DNA from: Corallococcus coralloides DSM 2259
GTDB lineage: Bacteria > Myxococcota > Myxococcia > Myxococcales > Myxococcaceae
DNA: 64,000 nucleotides
NCBI RefSeq assembly: GCF_000255295.1
Contig: NC_017030.1
Location: 992,001 to 1,056,000 of the forward strand
Direction: 5' to 3'
Shown: piece after piece, positions 24,831-33,851 of the stretch
Layout: the number at the start of each line of letters is the position of its first letter
Position numbering within the stretch: position 1 is the stretch's first letter
Notes under the pieces: model-generated
Told to the model about the DNA's origin: nothing
Seen by the model: the letters and a program-made list of their open reading frames with translations, nothing else
The model's database searches: none
Made by a program: the position numbers and the translations under genes

Positions 24831-25564
24831 AAGCCCCGCAGCGCTCCGCCGTCGCAGGCAATGGACTGGCCGCTGATATACGCGGCCGGCTCCGACGCCA
24901 GGAACGTCACCAGCGCCGCGAACTCCTCCGGCCTCCCCAGCCGCCGTGCGGGGATGTTCGGCGCCACCTTCTCGTCGGACAGGCCCAGGTCCTTCATCCG
25001 GTCCGTCGCGTGGTAGCCCGGCAGCGCCGCGTTCACCGTGATTCCATACGGCGCCACTTCATTGCTCAGGCTCTTCACCAGCCCCAGCAACCCCGCGCGC
25101 AGGCCGTTGGACACCGTGAGGTTGTTCATCGCCTCGCGCGCCGCCGTGGATGTCACCAGCACGATGCGGCCCCAGCCCTGGGCCTTCATGCCCGGCAGCG
25201 CTTCTTGAATCGCATCCACCGTGGCCAGCCACAGGCTCTGGAACCCTGTCTGCCATTGCTCCACCGTGATGGCCTCGAAGCCTCCGGACGGCGGGCCTCC
25301 TGCGTTCACCACCAGCACGTCCAGGCCGCCCAGCTTCTGCGTCACCTCGCGCACCAGCCCGCGCGCGGCCCCGGCTTGCGTCAAATCACACGGCACCGCC
25401 AGCGCTGCGCCCAGCTCCTTCGCCGCCTTCTGGAGCTTCTCCCCGCCTCGCGAGGACACCGCCACCGTCGCGCGCTCCTTCACCAGCGTGTCCGCGATGG
25501 CGCGCCCCAACCCCGACGACGCGCCCGTCACCAGCGCCCGCCTACCCTTCAAGCCGAAATCCAT
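24827..25564 (-). CDS. SDR-family protein lacking the YxxxK catalytic pair
   Basis: 245 residues with a Rossmann fold. The nucleotide-binding glycine motif TGASSGLGRA (13-22), the NAGG motif and the C-terminal GQSIACDGG are intact. Where classical SDRs carry Y-x-x-x-K this protein reads LTVSNGLRAGLLGLVKSL, so both Tyr and Lys are replaced, while a Ser (VTSTAARE) remains. This fits an atypical ketoacyl-reductase-like subgroup and makes ordinary dehydrogenase chemistry doubtful. It is the last gene of the kynurenine operon and overlaps kmo by 23 bases; a role in the same pathway is plausible but not predicted by any motif. Confidence 0.8.
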   Translation of the reverse strand: MDFGLKGRRALVTGASSGLGRAIADTLVKERATVAVSSRGGEKLQKAAKELGAALAVPCDLTQAGAARGLVREVTQKLGGLDVLVVNAGGPPSGGFEAITVEQWQTGFQSLWLATVDAIQEALPGMKAQGWGRIVLVTSTAAREAMNNLTVSNGLRAGLLGLVKSLSNEVAPYGITVNAALPGYHATDRMKDLGLSDEKVAPNIPARRLGRPEEFAALVTFLASEPAAYISGQSIACDGGALRGF

Positions 25565-26933
25565 CCGCGTGCTCCTCCATGAAAGGGGTCAGCCGGCCGC
25601 GAATCAGCTTCGCCGCCCGGTCCAGGTCCACGTCGTCCGGCCGCTTCAGCTCCCGCGCCAGCTCCGACACGATGCCGCCCGCGATGGAGCCCACGCCGTA
25701 CGCCAGCCGGTAGGGCACCCGGCTGAAGCTCACCAGCGTGTAGCGGCTGACGAACTCGCCCGGGAACGCGTTGAGCAGCACCTTCTCCACGCCCTTCTCC
25801 AACAGGAAGCGCGGATCCGCCGTACTGTCGCGCATCTCGATGAAGTTCTCCACCGCCATGTCCGCGATGGCGTCCGCGTTCGTCTTGCGCAGCCGCTCGA
25901 ACTCGCTGAACGCCGCCGCCCAGTCCGGCTGCTTCGACAACAGCGCGTCCAGCACCACGCAGTCCTCGAAGCCGCAGTTCATCCCCTGGCCGTAGAACGG
26001 CACGATGGCGTGCGCCGCGTCTCCCAAGAGCAGCGTGCTTCCTCCCGCGTGCCACGGCGCGCACTTCACCGTCACCATCTGCCCGGTGGGCCGGGAGAAG
26101 AACTCCTCCACCAGCCCCGGAATCAGCGCCTTCGCGTCCGGGAACTGCTCCTGGAAGAACGCCTCCAGCGCGGCGGGCGTCTGGAGCGACGCGAAGCTCA
26201 CCGGCCCCTCCCACGGCAGGAACAGGGTGCACGTGAAGCTGCCGTCTTCATTCGGCAGCGCGATGAGCATGTACGTGCCGCGCGGCCAGATGTGCAGCGC
26301 GTGCTTCTCCATCTGGAAGCGCCCGCCTTCACCCGGCGGAATCGTCAGCTCCTTGTAGCCATGTCCCAGCGTCTGCGAGTCCGCCTGGGCCCCCGCCTGC
26401 GATTGCAGCGCCTGCCGCACCGCCGAACCCGAGCCGTCCGTGCCGAACACCACCGCGTCGCGCACCTCGCGCGTCACGCCCGTGGCTTCATCCAGCACCG
26501 TGAGCGCCCCCGCGGCCGGGGCCGCCTGCGTCACCCGCTGGCGGAAGCGGATGGACACGCGGCCCGTGGCCTCCGCCTGCGTCATCAGGAACTTGTTCAG
26601 CCAGCCGCGCGAAATGGAATTGATGTGCTGCGAGTCGTCCTTCCCATACGGCTGGAAGGCCAGCTCACCCTTCACCGGGTGGATGACCCGCCCGCGCATG
26701 GGGATGGCGTGCTTCAGCGCCTCCTCCTCCAGGCCCACCTGCCGCAAGGCATGCAGGCCGCGCGTGGAGATGGCCAGGTTGATGGAGCGCCCCGCGTCCA
26801 GCGTCTCACGGCGCATGTCCGCCCGGCGCTCCAGCACCTCCACCGTGTGGCCCCTGCGGGCCAGGTACAGCGAGAGCAGCGAACCCACCAGGCCCGCTCC
26901 CACCACCGTCAGCTTCGACTCATTCGAGGGCAT
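25542..26933 (-). CDS. kmo: Kynurenine 3-monooxygenase
   Basis: 463-residue FAD-dependent aromatic hydroxylase that converts L-kynurenine to 3-hydroxykynurenine with NADPH and O2. The FAD-binding GAGLVGSLLSLYLARRGH is at 12-29, the ERR segment ends strand two, and GRSINLAISTRG is the KMO-typical substrate-side motif. GDAAHAIVPFYGQGMNCGFE near 305-325 contacts flavin. Length matches bacterial and eukaryotic KMO. Its start overlaps the kynureninase 3' end by 14 bases, consistent with coupled translation in the degradative operon. The C-terminal hydrophobic stretch SRVPYRLAYGVGSIAGGIV may serve membrane association. Confidence 0.93.
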   Translation of the reverse strand: MPSNESKLTVVGAGLVGSLLSLYLARRGHTVEVLERRADMRRETLDAGRSINLAISTRGLHALRQVGLEEEALKHAIPMRGRVIHPVKGELAFQPYGKDDSQHINSISRGWLNKFLMTQAEATGRVSIRFRQRVTQAAPAAGALTVLDEATGVTREVRDAVVFGTDGSGSAVRQALQSQAGAQADSQTLGHGYKELTIPPGEGGRFQMEKHALHIWPRGTYMLIALPNEDGSFTCTLFLPWEGPVSFASLQTPAALEAFFQEQFPDAKALIPGLVEEFFSRPTGQMVTVKCAPWHAGGSTLLLGDAAHAIVPFYGQGMNCGFEDCVVLDALLSKQPDWAAAFSEFERLRKTNADAIADMAVENFIEMRDSTADPRFLLEKGVEKVLLNAFPGEFVSRYTLVSFSRVPYRLAYGVGSIAGGIVSELARELKRPDDVDLDRAAKLIRGRLTPFMEEHADGFRLEG

Positions 26934-28197
26934 GGGCCTCCAGCGCCTTCACGAAGCGGAAGACGTCCAGGTACGTGTTGTAGAGGGGCGTGGGCGCGGC
27001 GCGGATGATGTCCGGCTCGCGGAAGTCGCAGATGATGCCGGCCGCGGACAGCCGCTGGAGCAGCCGCTTCGGCTCGCCCTTGAAGCGCAGGGACAGCTGC
27101 GCCCCACGCTGCTTCAAGTCTCGCGGCGTGGTGATGGAGACGTAGCCCGCGGGCAGCCGGTCCAGGAGGAACTCCAGGTAGCCCGTCAGCTGGTCGCTCT
27201 TGGTGCGCAACGCCGCCATCGTCGCCTTGTCGAACAGCTCCAGCGACGAGCGCAGCGCCGCCAGCTGGAAGATGGGCGGGTTGGACAGCTGCCACCCCTC
27301 CGCGCCCGGCAGCGGGTCGAAGGTGGGGCCCATCTCGAAGCGCGTGGCCTTGTTGTGTCCCCACCAGCCCTCGAAGCGCGGCAGCTGGGGCGAGTGCGCG
27401 TGGCGCTCGTGCACGAACACGCCGCCCAGGCTGCCCGGTCCGCCGTTGAGGTACTTGTACGAACACCACACCGCGAAGTCCGGCCCGTCGTCGTGCAGCG
27501 ACAGCTTCAGGTTGCCCGCCGCGTGCGCCAGGTCGAAGCCCACCTTGCAGCCCTGCGCGTGCGCCACGCGCGTGATCTCGCGCAGGTCGAACGCCTGCCC
27601 GGTGAGGTAGTTCACGCTGCCCAGCATCACCAGCGCGAGCTCCTTCCCGTGCCGCTCGATGGCCTCCAGGATGTCCTCGGAGCGCAGCGTGTCCTCGCCC
27701 TCACGGGGCATCAGCCGGACGATGGCCTCCTTCGGGTCGTAGCCGTGGAAGCGCGCCTGCGATGCCACCGCGTACTGGTCCGACGGGAAGGCGCCGCCTT
27801 CAATCAGGATCTTGAAGCGCTCGCGCGTGGGCCGGTAGAACGACACCATCATCAGGTGCAGGTTCACCGACAGGGTGTTCATCACCACGACTTCAATGGG
27901 CTGCGCGCCCACCACCCGCGCCACCATGTCGGTGAGCTGCTCGTGGTAGGGCAGCCACGGGTGGCGGCCGTGTACGTGGCCCTCCACGCCCAGCCGCTCC
28001 CAGTCCTCCATCTCCATCTGCACGTACTTGCGCGCCTTGCGCGGCTGCAGCCCCAGCGAATTGCCCGCCAGGTAGATGGCCGGCGCGCCGGAGGGGGCGG
28101 GCGGGAAGAGGAACTCGTCGCGCAGGGGCCTCAGCGGATCCGCTGCGTCCAGGCCGTAGGCGAACACATCGGTGTTCTCGTAGACAGGGGCCGTCAT
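26920..28197 (-). CDS. kynU: Kynureninase
   Basis: 425-residue fold-type I PLP enzyme that cleaves 3-hydroxykynurenine (or kynurenine) to 3-hydroxyanthranilate (or anthranilate) and alanine. Seen motifs: YLAGNSLGLQP near 42-52, EGGAFPSDQYA (PLP phosphate and ring region), GFDLAHAAGN with Asp222, and the Schiff-base lysine Lys248 in WCSYKYLNGGPGS. Start at 28197 (MTAPVYENTDVFA) overlaps the ACMSD stop in an ATGA. Gene order with kmo and 3-hydroxyanthranilate dioxygenase indicates a catabolic role on the 3-hydroxy branch. Confidence 0.93.
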   Translation of the reverse strand: MTAPVYENTDVFAYGLDAADPLRPLRDEFLFPPAPSGAPAIYLAGNSLGLQPRKARKYVQMEMEDWERLGVEGHVHGRHPWLPYHEQLTDMVARVVGAQPIEVVVMNTLSVNLHLMMVSFYRPTRERFKILIEGGAFPSDQYAVASQARFHGYDPKEAIVRLMPREGEDTLRSEDILEAIERHGKELALVMLGSVNYLTGQAFDLREITRVAHAQGCKVGFDLAHAAGNLKLSLHDDGPDFAVWCSYKYLNGGPGSLGGVFVHERHAHSPQLPRFEGWWGHNKATRFEMGPTFDPLPGAEGWQLSNPPIFQLAALRSSLELFDKATMAALRTKSDQLTGYLEFLLDRLPAGYVSITTPRDLKQRGAQLSLRFKGEPKRLLQRLSAAGIICDFREPDIIRAAPTPLYNTYLDVFRFVKALEAHALE

Positions 28198-29210
28198 GGT
28201 GCGAAGTCCTCGTGCGAGCGCCCCAGCCACTCCAGGGCATTGCGGGAGAGCAGCCGCTCGCGCACGGAGGGCGCCAGGTCCGTCAGCGACTCGATGAGCG
28301 TGCCGGGCCGCTCCTCGCCCAGCGGGAAGGGGTAGTCACTGCCCAGCGCCACCTTGTCCGCGCCGAACAGCTTCACGATGGAGCGCAGCGTCTCCGCGTC
28401 GTGCACCAGCGAGTCCACCCAGAACCTTCCCAGGTAGTCGCGCGGCGCGACCTTGTTGTCCACCGCCACCAGGTCCGGGCGCACTTCGAAGCCGTGCTGG
28501 ATGCGGCCCAGCGTGCCGGGAAACGCGCCGCCGCCATGCGCGAACGCCAGCCGCAGCTTCGGCAGCCGCTCCATCACCCCGCCGAAGATGAGCGAGCAGA
28601 TGGCCAGCGACACCTCCGCTGGCATCCCCACCAGCCACGGCAGCCAGTACTTCGTCATCTTCGCCTCACCCATCATGTCCCATGGGTGCACGAAGACGGC
28701 CGCGCCCAGGTCGCTCGCCGCCTGGAAGAAGGGGAAGAGGGCCGGGTCGGACAGGTTCAGGTCATTGACGTGGCTGCCAATCTGCACGCCCGCGAACCCG
28801 AGCGTGCGCACGCAGCGCTCCAATTCCTTGACCGCCAGGTCGGTGGATTGGAGCGGCACCGTGCCCAGGCCCACGAAGCGCTTGGGCGCCGTCGCCACCG
28901 CGCCGGCCAGGTGGTCGTTGAGGAAGCGCGCCACCTCCAGGCCGTCCTGCGGCTTCGCCCAGTAGCTAAAAAGCACCGGCACCGTGGACAGCACCTGCAC
29001 CTGGACGCCGTGCGCGTCGCATTCCACGACGCGCTGCTTCGGGTCCCAGCAGTTGCTTTCAATCTCGCGGAAGAACTTCCCGTCGTCCCGCATCATCCGC
29101 GCGCGGCAGGGCGCGTGGTGGTCCAGCGTGATGAAGCCGCCGTAGCCGAAGCGCTCGGCGAAGCGGGGAAACTCCGGGGGGAGGAGGTGCGTGTGGATGT
29201 CGACCTTCAC
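28194..29210 (-). CDS. nbaD: 2-Amino-3-carboxymuconate-6-semialdehyde decarboxylase (ACMSD)
   Basis: 338-residue zinc-dependent amidohydrolase-superfamily decarboxylase. The N-terminal metal motif HTH (His6, His8) in VKVDIHTHLLPPEF, the FVHPWDMMG strand and the late LGSDYPFPLGEE aspartate motif are as in ACMSD. It decarboxylates the ring-cleavage product of 3-hydroxyanthranilate to 2-aminomuconate semialdehyde, diverting it from quinolinate formation. A GTG start at 29210 overlaps the preceding stop (GTGA) and puts the HxH at the usual N-terminal position. Confidence 0.92.
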   Translation of the reverse strand: MKVDIHTHLLPPEFPRFAERFGYGGFITLDHHAPCRARMMRDDGKFFREIESNCWDPKQRVVECDAHGVQVQVLSTVPVLFSYWAKPQDGLEVARFLNDHLAGAVATAPKRFVGLGTVPLQSTDLAVKELERCVRTLGFAGVQIGSHVNDLNLSDPALFPFFQAASDLGAAVFVHPWDMMGEAKMTKYWLPWLVGMPAEVSLAICSLIFGGVMERLPKLRLAFAHGGGAFPGTLGRIQHGFEVRPDLVAVDNKVAPRDYLGRFWVDSLVHDAETLRSIVKLFGADKVALGSDYPFPLGEERPGTLIESLTDLAPSVRERLLSRNALEWLGRSHEDFAP

Positions 29211-29731
29211 TTGGGCGCACCACCCCGCGTCACCTTCGTGCCGCACTTCTTGCACGTGCAGTTGTCGGGGTTGCCGTAGAAGTGCTCGAACACCGGCGGC
29301 AGCTGCGTCACCAGGTTGGTGACGTGCAGCGATTCCTCATAGAGCTTCTCGCCGCACTTCGGGCACAGCCACAGGAAGGAATCCAATTCCTGCGGCTGGC
29401 GGCGGCGCTCCAGCACCAGGCCGATGGTGCCCGCGGGCCGCTGCGGTGAGTGCGGCACCTTGGGCGGCAGGAGGAAGATCTCGCCCTCGCGGATGGGGAC
29501 GTCCTGCACCTGTCCCTCGTCGATGACGCGCAGGGTGATGTCGCCCTCCAGCTGGTAGAAGAACTCCTCGCCCTCGTTGACGTGGAAGTCCGTGCGCGAG
29601 TTGGGCCCGCCCACCACCGTGACCATGAAGTCCCGGTCCGCCCACACCTGCTGGTTGCCCACGGGCGGCTTGAGCAGGGGGCGGTGCTCGTCGATCCACT
29701 TCTTGAAGTTGATGGGGGTCAGTCGGCCCAT
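29207..29731 (-). CDS. nbaC: 3-Hydroxyanthranilate 3,4-dioxygenase
   Basis: 174-residue cupin Fe(II) dioxygenase that opens the 3-hydroxyanthranilate ring. Iron ligands His50, Glu56 and His94 lie in DFHVNEGEEFFYQ and PPKVPHSPQRP; substrate-binding Arg46, Arg98 and Glu109 are also present. A rubredoxin-like C-terminal site typical of the bacterial form is formed by Cys123, Cys126, Cys160 and Cys163. ATG 29731 lies one base after the deaminase stop; a longer frame to 29770 lacks family homology. Confidence 0.93.
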   Translation of the reverse strand: MGRLTPINFKKWIDEHRPLLKPPVGNQQVWADRDFMVTVVGGPNSRTDFHVNEGEEFFYQLEGDITLRVIDEGQVQDVPIREGEIFLLPPKVPHSPQRPAGTIGLVLERRRQPQELDSFLWLCPKCGEKLYEESLHVTNLVTQLPPVFEHFYGNPDNCTCKKCGTKVTRGGAPK

Positions 29732-29732
29732 G

Positions 29733-30161
29733 TCACTCGTCTCCAATGGTGGCGATGCACTTGAGTTCAATCGCGATGGGCGTGGGCAGCGCGTTGATTT
29801 CCAGCGTGGTGCGGCACGGCGGGTTGTCCTTGAAGTACTCCGCCCACAGCCGGTTGTACGTGGGGAAGTCCCGCTTCATGTCCGTGAGGTACACCGTCAC
29901 GTCCACCAGCCGCTCCCAGGACGAGCCCGCGTCCTCCAGGATGTAGCGCACGTTGCGGAACACGGAGTGGCACTGCGTCTCGATGTCGTACGAGACGATG
30001 TTCCCCGCCGCGTCCAGCTCCACGCCCGGAATGGCCTTGCTGCCGCGCTCGCGCGGGCCCACGCCGGAGAGGAACAACAAGTTCCCCACGCGGCGCGCAT
30101 GGGGATAGAGCCCCACCGGCTCCGGGGCCTTCTTCGAATCGATCCGCTCGCCAGCGCTCAC
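29733..30161 (-). CDS. amnD: 2-Aminomuconate deaminase (RidA/YjgF family)
   Basis: 142 residues of the RidA fold. Features include GNLLFLSGVGPRERG, a central ILEDAGSSWERLVDVTVYLT and PPCRTTLEINALPTPIAIE with the conserved Arg. RidA proteins are generic imine hydrolases, but length and position in this operon fit the 2-aminomuconate deaminase subgroup (AmnD/NbaF), which yields 4-oxalocrotonate and ammonia. The GTG start at 30161 has GGAGAG upstream; the frame stays open far 5' without coding meaning. The gap to the dehydrogenase gene is 17 bases. Confidence 0.85.
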   Translation of the reverse strand: MSAGERIDSKKAPEPVGLYPHARRVGNLLFLSGVGPRERGSKAIPGVELDAAGNIVSYDIETQCHSVFRNVRYILEDAGSSWERLVDVTVYLTDMKRDFPTYNRLWAEYFKDNPPCRTTLEINALPTPIAIELKCIATIGDE

Positions 30162-30178
30162 GTGTCGCTCTCCAAAGC

Positions 30179-31621
30179 TCAAAGCTTGATGCAGACGTTC
30201 TTGGGCTCGGTGAAGAAGCGCAGCGCGTCCCAGCCGCCCTCGCGGCCCACGCCGGACTCCTTCACCCCGCCAAACGGCGTGCGCAGGTCGCGCAGCATCC
30301 AGGTGTTCACCCAGACGATGCCGCTGTGCAGCCGGGACGCGAACCGGTGCGCGCGCGTCAGGTCCTTCGTCCACACGCTGCCGGCAAGGCCGTAGCGCGT
30401 GGAGTTGGCCCACGACAGCACCTCCTCCTCGTCGTCGAAGGGCATGAGCGTGGCCACCGGACCGAAGATCTCCTCCTGGTTCGTGCGGCACGTGGGGGCC
30501 AGGCCCTCCACCAGCGTGGGCTCGATGAACCAGCCGTTCGCGCAGCGGCCGGGCACGCTCGCGCGCTGGCCGCCGGTGAGGATGTTGCCGCCCTCCTGCT
30601 TCGCGAGCGCGATGTAGCCCATCACCTTCTCGAAGTGCTCGCGCGACACCAGCGCGCCCTGGTCCGTGCCCTCCACCAGCGGGTCGCCCACCTTGAGGGC
30701 CTTCGTGCGCGCGACCAGCGCTTCCTTGAAGCGCGGATAGAGCGAGCGCTGCACGAAGATGCGCGGACCGCACAGGCAGATCTGCCCCTGGTTGGCGAAG
30801 GACGAGCGCAGCGTGGTGGCCAGCGCCTCGTCGAAGTCGCAGTCCGCGAAGATGACGTTGGGGTTCTTGCCGCCCATCTCCAGGGACAGCTTCTTGAACG
30901 CGGGCGCGGCCACGCGGGCAATCTCCGCGCCCGTGCGCGTGCTGCCGGTGAAGGAGATGGCGCTGACGTCCGGGTGGCGCGTGAGCGGCCCGCCGACGTG
31001 AGGCCCCAGGCCGTGCACCAGGTTGAGCACGCCCGGTGGCAGCCCCGCGTCGCGGCACACCTGCGACAGGAGGAAGGCCGTCATCGGCGTCACCTCCGAC
31101 GGCTTGGCCACCACGCAGTTACCGGCCGCCAGCGCGGGGGCGATCTTCCACGTGAGCAGATACAGCGGCAGGTTCCACGGCGAGATGCAGCCCACCACGC
31201 CCAGCGGCGAGCGCAGCGTGTAGTTGAGCGCCACGCCGTCCATGGGGTGCGCTTCGCTGGAGAACTGCGTCGCCGCGTCCGCGAAGAACTCGAAGTTGAG
31301 CACGCTGCGCGGGATGTCCACCGTGCGGGCCACCGACAGCGGCTTGCCCGTGTCGATGGACTCCGCCCGCGCGAAGGCGTCCAGGCGTTCGTGGATGAGC
31401 CCCGCGATGCGGCGCAGGTAGCGCGAGCGCTCGATGGCCGGCAGGGCGGCCCACGCGGGGAAGGCCCGGCCCGCGGCCTCCACGGCGGACTGCACGTCCG
31501 CTTCGCGCGAGTCCGGCACGTGCGCGTAGAGCTGGCCCGTCGCGGGCTCCGGCTTGTCCAGCCACTGGCCGCCCGCCGCGGGCACCAGCTCACCACCGAT
31601 GTAGTTGAGGACCTTTTCCAA
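30179..31621 (-). CDS. nbaE: 2-Aminomuconate 6-semialdehyde dehydrogenase
   Basis: 480-residue NAD-dependent aldehyde dehydrogenase. Catalytic Cys282 lies in NQGQICLCG, general-base Glu248 in LEMGGKNPN, Asn150 in SPWNLPLYLLTWK, and FTGSTRTG binds NAD. The family resemblance is to HMSD/AMSDH-type dehydrogenases; it oxidises the ACMSD product to 2-aminomuconate. The start is a TTG (31621) with GAGGAGG eight bases upstream, and no ATG in frame competes. It is the first gene of the operon; the 184-base divergent region to the decarboxylase gene should hold both promoters. Confidence 0.9.
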   Translation of the reverse strand: MEKVLNYIGGELVPAAGGQWLDKPEPATGQLYAHVPDSREADVQSAVEAAGRAFPAWAALPAIERSRYLRRIAGLIHERLDAFARAESIDTGKPLSVARTVDIPRSVLNFEFFADAATQFSSEAHPMDGVALNYTLRSPLGVVGCISPWNLPLYLLTWKIAPALAAGNCVVAKPSEVTPMTAFLLSQVCRDAGLPPGVLNLVHGLGPHVGGPLTRHPDVSAISFTGSTRTGAEIARVAAPAFKKLSLEMGGKNPNVIFADCDFDEALATTLRSSFANQGQICLCGPRIFVQRSLYPRFKEALVARTKALKVGDPLVEGTDQGALVSREHFEKVMGYIALAKQEGGNILTGGQRASVPGRCANGWFIEPTLVEGLAPTCRTNQEEIFGPVATLMPFDDEEEVLSWANSTRYGLAGSVWTKDLTRAHRFASRLHSGIVWVNTWMLRDLRTPFGGVKESGVGREGGWDALRFFTEPKNVCIKL

Positions 31622-31805
31622 GGCGCGCCCTCCTCAGGGAGACGCGGCAATGTATGTCGCGGCCGTCCGCCGCCTCCAGGATTCCGAACAGTCGGCGTTG
31701 GATGGCGCTCGCTTGCGCGGCCGTCTGGCTCCCAGCGTCTTCGGGACCCGCTCCACAGGTGAATCCTTGGTGGAATTGCGGGCCGGGCATGGAAAAGATT
31801 CGCGC

Positions 31806-32594
31806 ATGACCTCGACTGTGGATGTAGCAGCCCTGGCTGGAATCCTGGACGCGGCGCGGCGCGAGCGGCGAGAGATACCGCCCCTGTCGCACGCGCACCC
31901 GACCCTGACCGTGCCGGACGGCTACGCGGTGCAGGCGGAGGGCATCCGGCTGCGCGAGGCCCAGGGCGAGCGGGTGGTGGGCCTGAAGATGGGCTTCACG
32001 TCGGAGGCGAAGCGGAAGCAGATGAACCTGGGCTCGCCCATCTTCGGCGTGCTCACGGACCGGATGCGCGTGCAGCCGGGTGGCGTGGTCAGCGTGGGCG
32101 CGGGCATCCACCCGCGCATCGAGCCCGAAATCGCCTTCCGCACGTCGAAGGAGCTCAAGGGCGCCGTGACGCGCGACGAAGTGCTGGACGCGTGCGACGC
32201 CGTCTTCGCGGCCATGGAGGTCCTGGACTCGCGCTTCGTGGGCTTCAAGTACTTCAGCCTGCCGGACGTGGTGGCGGACAACGCGTCGTCGTCGCTGTTC
32301 GTGCCGGGCACCCTGGAGCGCGCCCCGCGCGAGTTGGACCTGACGAAGCTCCAGATGCGCATGGAGGTGAACGGCAAGGTGGAGGGCGAGGCGCGCTCGG
32401 ACGCCATCTCCGGCGACCCGGTGGTGTCCCTCATCCAGCTGTGCGCGCTGCTCGCGGAGCGCGGCCAGGTGCTGCCCAAAGGAAGCCTGGTGCTGTCCGG
32501 CGCGGCCACCGCCGCGTACCTGATGAAGCCCGGCGACCACGTGCGCCTGACCGTGGACGGACTGGGCACCGTGGAAGTGACGGCGGCGGAGTAG
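31806..32594 (+). CDS. nbaG: 4-Oxalocrotonate decarboxylase (hydratase/decarboxylase family)
   Basis: 262 residues of the 2-oxopent-4-enoate hydratase / 4-oxalocrotonate decarboxylase family. Seen are VVGLKMGFTSEAKRKQM, SPIFGVLTDRM, the metal-binding IEPEIAF and AAMEVLDSRF, and a C-terminal GDHVRLTVDGLGTV. The aminomuconate deaminase next door makes decarboxylation of 4-oxalocrotonate to 2-oxopent-4-enoate the most likely reaction, but the hydratase step is performed by a close homologue and cannot be ruled out. ATG 31806 is the first with homology. Divergent from the rest of the pathway; converges with the bestrophin gene three bases away. Confidence 0.85.
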   Translation: MTSTVDVAALAGILDAARRERREIPPLSHAHPTLTVPDGYAVQAEGIRLREAQGERVVGLKMGFTSEAKRKQMNLGSPIFGVLTDRMRVQPGGVVSVGAGIHPRIEPEIAFRTSKELKGAVTRDEVLDACDAVFAAMEVLDSRFVGFKYFSLPDVVADNASSSLFVPGTLERAPRELDLTKLQMRMEVNGKVEGEARSDAISGDPVVSLIQLCALLAERGQVLPKGSLVLSGAATAAYLMKPGDHVRLTVDGLGTVEVTAAE

Positions 32595-32597
32595 CGC

Positions 32598-33743
32598 TCA
32601 GTACAGCAGGCCATCCTTCGGCTGGACGGGCGGAGGCAGCTCGGATTCGCCCAGCATCTGCCGCAGGTTGATCTCGATGGTGCGGCACAGCGCCGTCATG
32701 GGCGTGTCGCTGACGGCGTCCTCGAAGGGGTTCTCCACGTCGCGGCCCACCGCGTCCAGGGCGATGAAGAGGAACGCGATGATGGCGGTGACCAGCGGCG
32801 TGAGCACGCCCAGGTCCGCGACGACGCCCAGGGGCAGCATGGCCAGGTAGGCGCGCACCATGGCGTGCGGGAGGATGTCGTACTGGCGGGGCAGGGGCGT
32901 GTTCTTGATGCGCTCGCACGCGCCCAGGTAGTTGGTGAGCTCCGTGAGCGTCTCGTCCATCGACACGCGCATGTAGACCTTCTCCGGGTGCTCGATGTCG
33001 CTGTAGATGCGGCGCATGCGCGTGCCCATCCACAAGAGGATGGCGGCGGGCACGTTCTGCTCCACGCGCAGCGCCTCCAGCACGGACGGGCGGAAGAACG
33101 GGGTGATTTCCGGGAAGGGGTCCTGCCGCCGCAGGTGGCAGCGCAGCGCGTTCACGAAACCGATCTGCGCGTAGACGAGCTCGCGCGCGTCCTCGGTGAT
33201 GCCCTCGAACATGCTGGTGATGCCCCGGGGTGTCTCCACGCCCGGGTGGAGGAACGTGGCCAGGTTCGCGCGGGGCGCGCTCGGGCCGCGCAGGTCGCGC
33301 GCGTGGCCGAACTGGTCGCGCACCGCGCCGTCGCCCACCTTGGACCAGGCGGGCGCCAGCGCGGGCCCCTCCGGCTGCACGGCCACCTGGACCAGGCGGG
33401 ACGCGGCGGAGGGCGTCTCCGGGGTGCCGTCGCTGCGCTGGGCGCGCGGCGCGGGCAGGAAGGTCAGCACCTGCCGGGCGAGCGTGCGCGACGCGTTCAC
33501 CAGCCCGCCCCAGATGGTGCGTGCCTCCCACCAGCGCTCGTAGGCGGAGTTGTTGCGGAAGCCGAGCAGCACGCCCAGCGCCGCGGCCAGCAGCGTCACC
33601 GGCAGCGCCGGCACGGACAGCCACTTGGCGTTCAGCGCCTCGTAGCCCAGTGAGATGGCCAGCGCGAGGGCGATGTGGACGACGACAGGGCGCCCCGTGT
33701 AGCGAAGGATGATCCGCCAGGACAGCATCCGACCGACGATCAT
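32598..33743 (-). CDS. Bestrophin-family membrane protein
   Basis: 381 residues. N-terminal WRIILRYTGRPVVVHIALAL and VLLGFRNNSAYERWWEART match the bestrophin-like (UPF0187/YneE) anion channel signature. Two further hydrophobic helices (VADLGVLTPLVTAIIAFLFI) and the D-x-x-x-x-x-x-x-NPFEDAVSDTPMTALCRTIE C-terminal region also belong to the family. A linker near 90-170 is longer and more polar than usual. The start at 33743 has GAGGAG nine bases upstream. Predicted to be an inner-membrane ion channel; there is no link to the kynurenine genes beyond proximity. Confidence 0.85.
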   Translation of the reverse strand: MIVGRMLSWRIILRYTGRPVVVHIALALAISLGYEALNAKWLSVPALPVTLLAAALGVLLGFRNNSAYERWWEARTIWGGLVNASRTLARQVLTFLPAPRAQRSDGTPETPSAASRLVQVAVQPEGPALAPAWSKVGDGAVRDQFGHARDLRGPSAPRANLATFLHPGVETPRGITSMFEGITEDARELVYAQIGFVNALRCHLRRQDPFPEITPFFRPSVLEALRVEQNVPAAILLWMGTRMRRIYSDIEHPEKVYMRVSMDETLTELTNYLGACERIKNTPLPRQYDILPHAMVRAYLAMLPLGVVADLGVLTPLVTAIIAFLFIALDAVGRDVENPFEDAVSDTPMTALCRTIEINLRQMLGESELPPPVQPKDGLLY

Positions 33744-33851
33744 CTCGCGGGGCTCCTCTGCATCGCAGGTGCTGCGTGAGGAGCTGGATGTAGTGATGCC
33801 CTGGAGGCACGGCAATGCGCCGCGTCACCTTCGCGTGCCCGTCCGGTCGAA

